Position numbers and translations under genes: made by a program. The notes beneath the pieces were generated by a model. That model was given only the letters and a program-made list of their open reading frames with translations, had not been told where the DNA came from and searched no databases. From Hemicentrotus pulcherrimus (lineage: Eukaryota > Echinodermata > Echinoidea > Camarodonta > Strongylocentrotidae), in assembly GCA_003118195.1 (NCBI GenBank), contig BEXV01002986.1, forward strand, positions 34,545 to 44,727: a stretch of 10,183 nucleotides of DNA. Direction: 5' to 3'. Every line of letters starts with the position of its first letter. The first letter of the stretch is position 1. This document shows positions 1 through 7,766 of the stretch, piece by piece.

Positions 1-110
1 TACTTCATATAGTAGATTCTATTCTTTGTTTTCATTATGAAATTCATGTTGAGACACAGAGATTTTTGAAAACCAATAAAAAGTTGCATTTTGAGGACGC
101 AAAATATTCT

Positions 111-312
111 GTAATAATAATAATAATTACAGTGCTTATATAGCGCCTAACACTTACTTTGTCAGAAGTCTCTAAGCGCTCTACAATAATGCAGCATAAT
201 TACCTGTGTATACGACGCACCCCGACTTTTGAATTTTCCCGACGGTAAAAAAAGTGCGTCTTATACACAGATATTTAAGGTACTACTCTACCACTGAGCA
301 ACTGCTCCTCCT
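111..312 (-). mobile_element. tRNA-derived SINE, interrupted by an inverted-repeat element
   Basis: On the minus strand it starts with a tRNA-like head that includes a near-consensus Pol III A box, TTGCTCAGTGG (301-291). It ends in a TATATAAGC-like motif and a (TTA)n tail (127-111). The inner promoter B box is not visible: the element is split at 204-270 by an unrelated insertion. The tail section, GCTTATATAGCGCC on the plus strand (about 134-147), is shared with the SINEs at 3420-3697 and 5159-5446. Confidence 0.65.
204..270. mobile_element. 67-bp inverted-repeat (MITE-like) element inside a SINE
   Basis: Terminal arms of 17 bp (204-220 and 254-270) pair at 16 of 17 positions: CTGTGTATACGACGCAC against the reverse complement CTGTGTATAAGACGCAC. 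The loop of 33 bases is AT-rich. The arms resemble the GTATAAGACGCAC short palindromic repeats I recall from many animal genomes. It has no coding capacity. A target-site duplication is not clear. Confidence 0.7.
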
Positions 313-414
313 TTTAGTACCATTTATATTACCCTTGATACAAATGTCTCTGGGCGCTATACAATTAGTGTCATCTGATATCTTGATGAAACACAAATGA
401 CTGAGTCTACTTAC

Positions 415-535
415 TCTCTGGACCAGTTGATGTTAGATTGAGAGCCCTTACAGCAGCAGCATCTAGCTTCATGTACTGACTCAGGTCAAAGGTTGTTAGC
501 TTGAACTGACCAAAGTTAGTCTCATCACCCAGGAG
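415..535 (-). CDS. MSH2: MSH2 exon, end of connector and start of lever domain
   Basis: The exon is 121 nt: 40 codons plus one base. Acceptor TCTCCAAAG, donor GTAAGT (full consensus). The peptide [18 protein letters not shown] continues as [16 protein letters not shown], a signature of MSH2 at the junction of the connector and lever domains (human [16 protein letters not shown]). After NL the residues TSTGPE fall in the variable loop before the next conserved block (SLAALLNKCKT in human), which I cannot find between 1 and 414. The gene therefore continues past the left edge of the window, in phase 1. Confidence 0.95.
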
Positions 536-1013
536 CTTTGGAGAAAAATTGAGATAATACATTAACGTTTATGTAATGTGAAGTAAAAGGAAATCTCATA
601 TAAATATATGTCTAAAATAAAAAGAGATTTAACAACTACTTAAACTGTACGTTTGCTCATTGCATTGTATAGCAAAAGAAATGATTTGTGGAGATAAAGC
701 AATATGTGTAGGTTGAAATATTTTCATGGGGATAATTTCAAGTTCAATAAAAGATATTTATGCAAAAGGCATATTAGTTAGCTATTGATATTTGCTCATT
801 TTAAGTTCTTATTTAAAACATCTGAATGTAAGTTTAGATAACATTAAACCTAATCAAGATAGAACAGTCTTTACCAGCTCCACATCTTAATGATGTGGTT
901 CTACCTCTGTGTGATGAAAATTATGATTTTCAACAATTATGCATTTTGCGTTCTTGACACATGTTTTTATACCACTACTTTTCATGCCACTCCCTTCTAC
1001 TAAGCTCCCTTAC
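536..1013 (-). other. MSH2 intron, 478 nt
   Basis: It is bounded by the GTAAGG donor and the TCTCCAAAG acceptor. It is AT-rich without long open frames or recognisable repeats. A small perfect inverted repeat (CCACATC and GATGTGG, 886-904) is present and may be chance. Confidence 0.75.
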
Positions 1014-1072
1014 CTCCATGTACTTGATAAGAGCTGAGACGGAACCCATGGCATTTGTTTTCTCCATCTCAG
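1014..1072 (-). CDS. MSH2: MSH2 small exon, end of connector domain
   Basis: This 59-nt exon is too short to show as an open frame by length but is clear from its context. The acceptor is TTTTTCCAG and the donor is GTAAGG. The first two bases complete a Pro codon split with the exon at 1494-1713, followed by 19 codons: EMEKTNAMGSVSALIKYME. The pattern PEME, then VSALIKYME, matches the end of the MSH2 connector domain, which in human reads PEMENQ with SSLSAVIKFLE. It ends in phase 0 and joins [11 protein letters not shown] of the next exon. In vertebrates the same residues are divided at a different place, so both introns flanking this exon appear to be in non-vertebrate positions. Confidence 0.92.
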
Positions 1073-1493
1073 CTGGAAAAAGAAAAAAGAACAATATCAT
1101 AAATACAATGATTAATCAATTGTAAATAAACCTGGCAAGAATAACAATTTTTTAATGTTTTGTTTAATTAAAAAAATGTGGTCTTATATACAATTTGAAT
1201 AAATTTGTCTAGGTAGTTCTAGCTATAAAGTCACAAACTAGTTATAATTTGATATATTGTATAATTCTAAACAGGTTTATTTTCAGTAATTGCAACTTCT
1301 ATGCAATGGGCCCAAGATGCTTTAAAGAAGACTTACATTCCACAGTAAGAATGTAAAATATATTTATATATATTTGCATTATGCAATGTTTCTATTCAAT
1401 TTCAATGAGCACCTGCATGTTTAAAAACGAAAGGAATTAAATGCCATTTTGTTTCAAAAATAAATCCTAAAAAAACTTGACAGGATTTCTTAC
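1073..1493 (-). other. MSH2 intron, 421 nt
   Basis: It is bounded by a GTAAGA donor and a TTTTTCCAG acceptor with a pyrimidine-rich tract. It is strongly AT-rich, with a TA-rich stretch near 1355-1378. I see no repeats, RNA genes or coding potential in it. Confidence 0.75.
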
Positions 1494-1713
1494 GTAGGGC
1501 TGCGCTGTTGACCTGCTCTACTTTTTTCCCAACCTTCAGAAGACGATTCAAATCCTGAATGATGTCCTTGGTTGTAAAGTCCACTTTCTTACGATCTGTG
1601 ATGAGCACCCCTCCACGCTGCACAACCTGTCTGAGCTTACTGAACTCAGGATTATTAGGGTCACCACCAGAGGGCAGCAGACATTCTCTCGGGCCAAGCT
1701 GCACCATGAGTGC
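1494..1713 (-). CDS. MSH2: MSH2 exon, second part of connector domain
   Basis: The exon is 220 nt: 73 codons plus one base of a Pro codon. Acceptor TTAATCAG, donor GTAAGA. It begins [14 protein letters not shown] and carries [18 protein letters not shown] followed by [15 protein letters not shown], which match the connector domain of MSH2 almost residue for residue. The spacer between the first two motifs ([10 protein letters not shown]) is two residues longer than in human. The reading frame stays open upstream through the intron to 2046, which is unusual and is reported separately. The C-terminal part of the raw open frame after the donor, down to 1402, is intron read-through and not part of the protein. 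Confidence 0.95.
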
Positions 1714-2046
1714 CTGATTAATAACGAACAGAAAGATATTAAGGATACTACTAAACAAATATTGACTGCTTTGAGGGGCATGGTAAAAACCATTGCCCAA
1801 GGTGATCTTGAAACTGTACTGTGCCCCGAGACGAAGAGAGATTTGAAGAGAGCTGTCCATTTCTTTACTGTGGAGTCTGCAAGAGCTTACTAATGTTGCC
1901 ACCAGCTCCTCATGAATTCCTTCAGCTCCTTCTTTTGGAGCACTATGAAATATTGGAAGACTGCATGTTGCTGAAAAACATTGATTGACCTCATCAATTT
2001 TTTGTTTAAGTCCCAGGTACTCCAATTTTAACGGCTGCTTTAATAC
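1714..2046 (-). other. Unrecognised 111-codon open frame running into an MSH2 exon
   Basis: The frame opens after TAG (2049-2047) and stays open for 111 codons into the exon at 1494-1713. The first in-frame ATG is at 1860-1858 (peptide [14 protein letters not shown]). The upstream part contains helix-like, mixed-charge peptide such as [12 protein letters not shown] and [15 protein letters not shown], which looks more like protein than AT-rich intron. The last ~25 codons are the pyrimidine-rich end of the intron. Acceptor-like sites occur at TTTTTCAG and CATGCAG (ending 1971 and 1961), and a donor-like GTAAGC begins at 1890. I do not recognise the sequence. It could be a 5'-extended or alternative exon, a fragment of another gene, or chance. 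Confidence 0.35.
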
Positions 2047-2578
2047 CTACATGTAGGTGGGAATGCTGCTGAACTAAATCTTGTCACCTGTAATGGGAAA
2101 GATGAAATATTCATAAGACATAATTACATCATTGAGTACCTGCTCTTCATAGCCGAGCTATGAACTTATTGAACGCCCCTCATCTCCAATAATCACTTCT
2201 TTGAAGGTCTTTTTGTTGACATTTGATCGCAGACAGAAAACATAGGAACAATACTGATACAGATAACAATTTTTCTTTTTTTAAATTTTTTTTTTAATAA
2301 CATAGGTGATCTGATCAAAAAAAACCTACTGACATCATAAACAATGGGTGAAAGGTGAAGGAATTAGGTTATGACTCCTGACAGAGTTGCCAATTTTTGC
2401 TCCATCAATCTGCCATTTTCATGTCATGTCAAAACTCTCCAATTTATTTTCTATTTGGACAGTATTTTCCTTATTTATCTGTTCATTTGAACTTTGTTCT
2501 CCCCCTGAAAGCAAAACCAGTTTTGGACTGTAATTGGCCTTAAATAATTTGATGCATAAAATCCTCTTTCTTATTCAC
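1714..2578 (-). other. MSH2 intron, 865 nt, with an open frame at its 3' end
   Basis: It is bounded by a GTGAAT donor and a TTAATCAG acceptor. The first part (2578-2050) is AT-rich, with a T-rich run at about 2271-2298. From 2046 down to 1714 the minus strand is free of stops in the frame of the following exon. That segment is described as a separate entry. Confidence 0.75.
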
Positions 2579-2776
2579 CTCTAGGTTTGAAAACTGATCA
2601 TTATCTGCAAACTCTGACACGCCAAGCTCCCTCAGCGTTGCATCGGCGTATCCTACCCCGACAAGTCTCTGACCGCTATCTCCGGTCACCTTGACCGCCA
2701 TGACAGAGGCCGAGGTGGACATGTCATTATTGCCAAAGAGGATTTCCTCAAACTGGGTCAGATTGCCTGGAGAAGC
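2579..2776 (-). CDS. MSH2: MSH2 exon, first part of connector domain
   Basis: The exon has 66 whole codons, phase 0 at both ends, with acceptor CCATTAG and donor GTGAAT. It starts [18 protein letters not shown] and ends DNDQFSNLE, both close matches to the MSH2 connector domain (MutS domain II), which links the mismatch-binding domain to the core and passes conformational signals. The middle, [11 protein letters not shown], is the RNase H-like core strand region of this domain. Vertebrate exon 3 starts at the same residue, but as I recall it continues about 27 residues further. Here an intron follows SNLE instead. Confidence 0.95.
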
Positions 2777-3419
2777 CTAATGGGGGATGAAGGAGAAGAA
2801 AAACAGAAAAAAGTTGATGCTGGAGAGTTGAGTTTCCTCAACTAGTTCGTGAATCTGGTGTTGTTTTTGTTTTGGAAAGTAAACACAGAGGTGTCACGAT
2901 CCAAACAACAGTTTAGGTCTGATCTGTCTCACTAAAAGTGTTTTCCTCAGAGATCACTTTTCAATCAATATATCCGAGTCATTGATTAAAAGATAAGAGA
3001 AAGAAGAAAAAAATGAAAAGGTTCAAACTACATGCATGTACAGCATTTTACTCTGATTGTTATTGCAGCCAATAAAATACATCATTAACTTGCTTTAAAA
3101 TAAATGTTGTTTCCTACCCCACTTCACCACTTTTGCCATCACCTTGTATAACATTAAAAGATCCCATTTAAGAAACACATCTGAAGAAATAATACTATTT
3201 GTTCAATAAGATGTATTGTACCTTTTACTGTGAGAGCAAAATAATGTCCTACAATAAATGGTAAGAAATATCAGTCAAAATGTCATACCAAACGATTGGT
3301 TAAGTTTGACAGTTTAGACAAAACCATTACAGCAGTCATATGACAGCCATCTCAAAATAAAAAGGAGAGGGTTAAACTCGACTTCTTTCCTCTTGTGAAT
3401 TTATCATGGCCGCCTGCAG

Positions 3420-3697
3420 GGTAATAATAATAGTGAGTACTTGTATAGCACCCATGTCTGCTAGACTTTACACTCCTAGCATTCCATAATTATTACCCTA
3501 GCTTTTAATAGCATGGTTGCCATTATGGCACTCTAGCATTTCAAGGAATTCATTCCTGCCAGGTACCCATTTACCTCACCTGGGTCAAGTGTGGCAAATT
3601 TAGATTGATGTCTTGTCAAAGGAAATTTGTGCCGCTGCGCGACTCGAACACCACAAATCTTGTGAGGTATCCACTAGACCAAGACACCTCCACACAG
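3420..3697 (-). mobile_element. tRNA-derived SINE
   Basis: Read on the minus strand it has a perfect-looking A box TGGTCTAGTGG (3681-3671), a B box GTTCGAGTC (3649-3641), a core with CCACACTTGACCC-like sequence, a GGAATTC-containing segment (about 3545-3560), then TATACAAGTACTC and a short ATT-rich tail ending at about 3420. It is the same family as 5159-5446. It is too short to encode protein and would depend on a LINE for movement. Confidence 0.75.
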
Positions 3698-3720
3698 AGC
3701 TCACTATTTGTCATCTTTAC

Positions 3721-3898
3721 CAGAGCTCAACCTTCTCTTTAAAGCTATACAACTCTCCTACAGGATATTGATACAGGGTTTGACATCTGTCTGATATAGA
3801 TACAAGGCAAATCTCAATGCGCGAGTAAGCATCAATGAGATATTGCTCCAAGGGGGGAATAACAGTATTTTGCAAGGGTACTAGAAACTCAAGGATCA
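3721..3898 (-). other. Exon-like intronic segment, product unrecognised
   Basis: On the minus strand a long pyrimidine tract ending TTTTACCCAG leads into an open frame of 58 codons that stops being open only after a GTAAAG donor (3720-3715). The peptide begins ILEFLVPLQN, includes PLEQYLIDAYSRIE and ends YQYPVGELYSFKEKVEL. Its helix-friendly, mixed-charge composition is like a real protein. The 178-nt length is normal for an internal exon, entering with two bases and leaving with two bases of a split codon. It has no resemblance to MSH2 and sits between two MSH2 exons on the same strand. It could be an exon of a nested gene, a skipped or cryptic exon, a fossil gene fragment, or chance. I do not recognise the family. 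Confidence 0.4.
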
Positions 3899-4544
3899 CT
3901 GGGTAAAAGGAAACCATGACTGAGAAGGAAAGTGAAAACTTCTTGATTTTCTTGAAAGGAACTTGTGCAGGGGTTCCATGTACAATGCCAAGGGCACTCA
4001 TAATTAGGGCAGCATGGACCAAAATAAATAATCAGACAATTTGTCTATGAATGACTAGAATCTGAGAAAGCAGTAACACGATTTATAGCAAGATATTACT
4101 ATTTCATTTCTACAAGACTAGGGGCTCCAAAAATTAGGGCAGGATACTCTACTTGACGTTTTTTTTCCTACTTTTGATTTTGGTCTGGGCATTCATGAAC
4201 AACATATACAGCAAAATTTCATTCCTAAAAGGCAAACCTATTGCAAAAGTTACGGTAGGAAATTAAGTCACAACAAATTTTGGAGAGAATCACCTGAAAA
4301 TCTGAATCCGTACGGACAACCAAGTTCTTTCATTCCCCTAGCTAAGCCTGGTGAAGGTACCAATTAGTTGAACAAGAAGTCTAACAACAACATTATGGTT
4401 GCTGTTTGTGTCCAACAGTGATAACATTTAAACAAGAGAGAATTAATTTAGTTTTTAGTTTTCAGAATTTTGTTTGTTTGTTTTAAGGATTTGGTGCTGA
4501 AAACTTAAAGCTACACATTTTAAAGAAATATTTCTAACATGTAA

Positions 4545-4558
4545 CCCCCCCCCCCCCC
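4545..4558. repeat. C14 homopolymer
   Basis: There are fourteen C on the plus strand (G14 in gene sense) within an MSH2 intron. The exact count may be affected by sequencing error. Confidence 0.85.
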
Positions 4559-4701
4559 TTTCCCTAGCAAAAACACACAACACAATCTGAAATCCCCCCT
4601 TCAAATAAAAAGTATTATTGTGCATTACGGCCCCTTAACATAAATTTTACACTTAAAAAGCAGCTTATGATTATTTGAGCGTAAGATATTTTGGACTTGT
4701 G

Positions 4702-4720
4702 CCCCCCCCAAAAAAAAAAA
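4702..4720. repeat. C8-A11 homopolymer pair
   Basis: In gene sense this reads T11 then G8, starting 39 bases into the intron after the donor of the exon at 4759-4904. Intronic G runs near donors can bind hnRNP H/F in animals, but here it may just be low-complexity sequence. Confidence 0.85.
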
Positions 4721-4758
4721 CTCCAGTATCCATTCCAGCACATAATCAAGAAGAATAC

Positions 4759-4904
4759 CTTGTATGCTAGTGTCCAATTGTTAGCTTTGCCTGTTGCTTG
4801 GTTACTGTACACCTCTACTCTGTACTGTCTTACTAGCAGCAGGTCCCGTACAACCGATTCAAAGTTCATCTTGCTAAGTACCACCGACTCCGTCTTGTTT
4901 GCAC
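4759..4904 (-). CDS. MSH2: MSH2 exon, rest of the mismatch-binding domain
   Basis: The exon holds 146 nt: two bases that complete a Gly codon, then 48 codons ending AYK. The run [16 protein letters not shown] followed by [10 protein letters not shown] is the most conserved part of the MSH2 N-terminal domain and identifies the family, against MSH3 and MSH6. The acceptor is TGTTACAG and the donor is GTATTC. Both ends fall where I recall the vertebrate MSH2 exon 2 boundaries (codon 71 after base 1, and after Lys122). The segment after VEVY is three residues shorter than in human, in a surface region ([11 protein letters not shown]). An open frame on the opposite strand over the same bases is a shadow of this exon. 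Confidence 0.95.
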
Positions 4905-5964
4905 CTGTAACATCAGAATCAACCAATGTGGTCAATTTGAATATCTGGCAGAGAATGGCAACTAAACTCATATACAGTGGGTCCTAGAAAAAACGAAACT
5001 GAGAATTAGCCATGCAAAAAGAAGACGAAAGACTTGATGCATGGCTGGTCGTCAACGAAACGGAGTTACGTCTTTTGTCAACTCTCTTTGTTGCTATATC
5101 AAGCAGCCAGTGAAAACAAATTTTTTAAATCAAATTATGGAAATGCAAACATTACTTTAAATAATAATAATAATAATAATAAGTATAATACTGGATTCTT
5201 ATATAGCGCATGTATCGACCTTGCAAGGTCCTCAAGGCACTCCAACATTACCCGGCTATGCTAGGCTGCAGATTTCGGTGCTCACAGCATTAACGGAATT
5301 CCTTCCTACAGTTACCCATCTAACACCTGGGTGGAGAGTGGCAAATGTAGATCAATGTCAAAGGACATTAGTGCCGAGGCAGGACTCGAACCGCGGACCT
5401 TGTGATCGACAGTCCGGCGACAAATCCACTCATCCAAGAAACCTTTCTTTATATTTCTGGCTTATTTTTCCTGATTGAGGTGTCATATGAAAGGGCATAA
5501 AATGAACTTTCTAGAAATGTGATTTTCTCTTTGAAAATGACTTTTTGCTACCCTCTTTTCAAATTGTTTTTAATCAATCATGAGTTGCATCAAATGAAAG
5601 ATAAGGATCTACCGGTAAGCTTTACAAATATGTGTCATTTATAAATTTTAATTGTGATTAAGATAAAACATCAATACTTGTCGGTTTAGTTTTTTTCTGG
5701 GATTCACTGTATATGCAAGACATACTAGAGTGGTGTCTAAAGTAAATTTATCAGCAAAAAAATACAAAAGAATATAAAGCAAAAAATATAAGTGATTCAA
5801 CTCTGGAAATCTGTTTTTGAAAAAGCTTAAGAATAATTTCACCAGAAAAAAACAACAACAACATAGAACTTGTCACAATTTGATAGTCCAATGGATTGTC
5901 ATACTGATAAAGTCCATTGAAATGAATTGATGCAACCTTTGATGTGCATCTGTACAAATCTTAC
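4905..5964 (-). other. MSH2 intron, 1060 nt, conserved position
   Basis: It is bounded by GTAAGA and TGTTACAG and interrupts a Gly codon after its first base, which I recall as the position of vertebrate MSH2 intron 1. It carries one full-length SINE (5159-5446). Sequence 5447-5955 is AT-rich with several short chance open frames and no supported feature. Confidence 0.75.
5159..5446 (-). mobile_element. tRNA-derived SINE, well preserved copy
   Basis: On the minus strand: A box TGGATGAGTGG (5436-5426), consensus B box GGTTCGAGTCC (5392-5382), core with CTCTCCACCCAGGTG (about 5340-5325) and GGAATTCC (about 5295-5302), then GCGCTATATAAG (about 5210-5199) and a (TTA)n tail (5182-5161). This is the best copy in the window, close to the length expected for a full element. 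Open frames on the plus strand here are chance. Confidence 0.8.
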
Positions 5965-6303
5965 CTGATCCAAGATGTTTAATAACACCCAGAGTCTTGA
6001 ACACCTCTCTGGCAGCAAATACAGCATCTTGGCCATGCACTGTGTAGTAATCCTACAGCATAAAAACATTCAGAGAAAACAATTACTGACAAGATCGCAG
6101 AGAAGAATAAAGAGTTCAAGGCTTTCTTCATATATAACAAAATCTGCTTTGGCGACCACCTGTATAGAAAGACCACTTATCTATCAAGACCAATTTTTAA
6201 AATATTTTCCTTGATTAGCATTTCTGATTGAAATATGTACTAAAGAACCTACCCAAAGACCACGTAACTATACATTTATAAATGATTAATTAAATTGATA
6301 AAT
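5956..6303 (+). repeat. 348-bp direct repeat, copy 1
   Basis: It is identical to 9836-10183 with an offset of 3880 bases; I saw no mismatch when comparing the two line by line. It covers 9 bases of intron after the donor, the whole 88-nt MSH2 exon, and 251 bases of the intron before it. The left limit is sharp (C at 5955 against G at 9835). The right limit is unknown because the other copy runs to the end of the window. Confidence 0.97.
5965..6052 (-). CDS. MSH2: MSH2 exon (proximal copy), identical to 9845-9932
   Basis: This is the same 88-nt exon as at 9845-9932, base for base, with the same CTGTAG acceptor and GTAAGA donor. It is the copy nearer to the next coding exon (4759-4904), separated from it by a 1060-nt intron, and its last base joins that exon in phase to form a Gly codon. 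The protein segment includes AAREVFKT and GVIKHLGS of the MSH2 mismatch-binding domain. Because 88 is not a multiple of three, a transcript holding both copies would shift frame in the second copy and reach TAA after 24 codons. Only one copy can serve in a functional mRNA. This one is the simpler choice because of its intron length. Confidence 0.88.
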
Positions 6304-6311
6304 AACATTCA

Positions 6312-6600
6312 TATGGATGACGTGTAGTGGTGTAGGGGGTCATTCAATTAACTCGAAATCCAAGGGTTGAGGTTTGAATCCCTACACAGCACTAATGGCC
6401 TTTGGAAAGACATCAATACACACTCCACCCAGGCTCAATGTATACCTGGCAATGCTGTGGTAATACTTGCAGGCCAACAGGGAGTTACACTGATGTTGCT
6501 ACCCTTGGTAAACAAGACTCAACGGACAGCTTTCCTCGAGAGGTCTTTATATTATACAGATTTCACTGTTTTTATTTCAGAGAAATCAATAAACTGAACT
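6312..6600 (+). mobile_element. tRNA-derived SINE in the opposite orientation
   Basis: On the plus strand: an A-box-like TGGTGTAGGGG (6328-6338), a B box GGTTTGAATCC (6371-6381, one change from GGTTCGAATCC), then a core with GAAAGACATCAATACACACT and CCACCCAGGCTCAATG (about 6425-6440) and GCAATGCTGTGGTAATA. The core corresponds to that of 5159-5446, so it is the same superfamily with a different 3' end, ATCAATAAACTGAACTGAAC. It begins only about 9 bases beyond the visible end of the 348-bp repeat. Confidence 0.65.
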
Positions 6601-7016
6601 GAACCGAAAGAAACTTTGGTAAGTACACTTTAATTTTCATAAAACATTGTATTTCTAATAAAGGTAATTAATGCAAAGTTTTGGGAAATTTTGAAAATTG
6701 GATGGATAGCAATTCTTAAAAATGTTGATATATTTGGATGCCCCTCTGGATGTATCATCAGCACTAGAAAATTTAACGCCTAAAACACTTCTTTTTTTGA
6801 GATATTAAACTATCAAAAGTTTACCGGTTCTATACATGGTTATAGTCCTATTTATGACATTTCTACTGCTCTTTTAGGACCTAAAATTGCTATGAAGGTA
6901 ATTTTAGACCCCAAAATGCGTGAAATTTAGCCAATAAGATCATACCAATTCAGCTCCACTTTCCCAAAAATATGGTGACCGACTGACCGTTAATCAATTA
7001 ATATCTTAATAATAAC

Positions 7017-7045
7017 AATACATAGGCCTGCTGGTTGTATGTATT
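7017..7045. repeat. Small inverted repeat, 8-bp arms
   Basis: AATACATA (7017-7024) and TATGTATT (7038-7045) are exact reverse complements separated by 13 bases. The arms are AT-rich and short, so chance is likely. Confidence 0.5.
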
Positions 7046-7152
7046 ATAACAAACACAAAAAAGCCAACAAAAAGCCAAGATCGGCATTAATTGGCTGGAA
7101 TAGTAGGTATAAGGTATTATCTCTTTTATTCAACGGCTGATGCAAATTATTG

Positions 7153-7178
7153 AATATTTGTGGGGCACCACAAATATT
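7153..7178. repeat. Perfect 11-bp hairpin with 4-base loop
   Basis: The arms AATATTTGTGG (7153-7163) and CCACAAATATT (7168-7178) are exact reverse complements around the loop GGCA. No T run follows on the plus strand and no gene is near, so a terminator reading is not supported. Function is unknown. Confidence 0.85.
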
Positions 7179-7766
7179 AGAAATTGTTATATTTATGGAT
7201 ATTTCAGCTGTCACTGAACCAATTTAGACTTTAAGAAGATGATTTTATCATTTAAATTGTATATTATTTCAAATTTGACACTCAGCTTTTCAATATCTCA
7301 CAAATATTTTTTTAGTAGCGCCCCCTGCAACAAAACTCAACTATCGCTTTAACTGGGATTGCCTCAGATAATCTCTGTGTGTACGGTTGCAATATACATT
7401 TACGTGAACCCAACTAATTGCATCGGATGGGAAGGTAAATCTACGGAGATGAGTGTACATGCCACATTGAAGTCTGCTGACTAGCACAAATTGTATGCCA
7501 GCCAGCCAGCAGTAGTGCAGCGCAGGCTGTGTCAGTAGCCTTTGTTCATTTCAGCACTGGGAGAGTTGTGGGGATAAACGGCCTTGACTTTCGCTGGACT
7601 GGTAAACATTGCTTTGCAGACAATAACACTATCGGATTTCATGACATCCAGAATTTTGGGAAGTGATGCTGTAAACCCACATGTCTACATCTCTTCATGT
7701 CAGATCTTTTTAACTTATGAACATCTTCATTGCCAAAAGTGAAAATTACAGCCTAAAAATTACAAT

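Larger units (their letters stand above)
1..414 (-). other. MSH2 intron, 5' part (continues off the left edge)
   Basis: No coding exon is visible. The stretch holds a tRNA-derived SINE (111-312) interrupted by a short inverted-repeat element (204-270). At about 345-371 a phrase like CTGGGCGCTATACAAT echoes CTAAGCGCTCTACAAT inside the SINE (about 171-187) and may be a worn fragment of the same family. Bases 1-110 are AT-rich and featureless. Confidence 0.7.
2777..4758 (-). other. MSH2 intron, 1982 nt, with SINE and an exon-like segment
   Basis: It is bounded by the GTATTC donor and the CCATTAG acceptor. It holds, in gene order, a T11-G8 run just after the donor (4720-4702), a G14 run (4558-4545 on the minus strand), an exon-like open segment (3721-3898) and a tRNA-derived SINE (3420-3697). 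The remaining sequence, 2777-3419 and 3900-4540, is AT-rich with nothing recognisable. Confidence 0.7.

Noticed and set aside
4691..4987. 98-residue open frame on the plus strand
   Set aside because: It lies antisense to the MSH2 exon at 4759-4904, which is supported by strong protein similarity and splice sites.
5382..5436. Possible tRNA gene (A and B boxes)
   Set aside because: No cloverleaf with acceptor stem can be formed around the boxes, and the element has a SINE core and tail. The boxes are the SINE's internal promoter.
5221..5478. 85-residue plus-strand open frame
   Set aside because: It is entirely explained by the SINE at 5159-5446; the DSNRGP-like peptide is the B box region translated.
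5975..6214. 79-residue plus-strand open frame, present again at 9855-10094
   Set aside because: It is antisense to the duplicated MSH2 exon and runs on into intron. The two occurrences only reflect the 348-bp repeat.
6367..6602. Two overlapping plus-strand open frames of 66-76 residues
   Set aside because: Both lie within the SINE at 6312-6600 and have no protein-like features.
7490..7520. GCCAGCCAGCCAGCAG short repeat as a regulatory site
   Set aside because: Only three 4-bp units and no context; most likely slippage.
7530..7620. Short minus-strand frame starting MFTSPAKVKA
   Set aside because: Considered as the missing first MSH2 exon. The peptide lacks the expected phenylalanine-rich and LFDR-like motifs and stops after about 26 codons.
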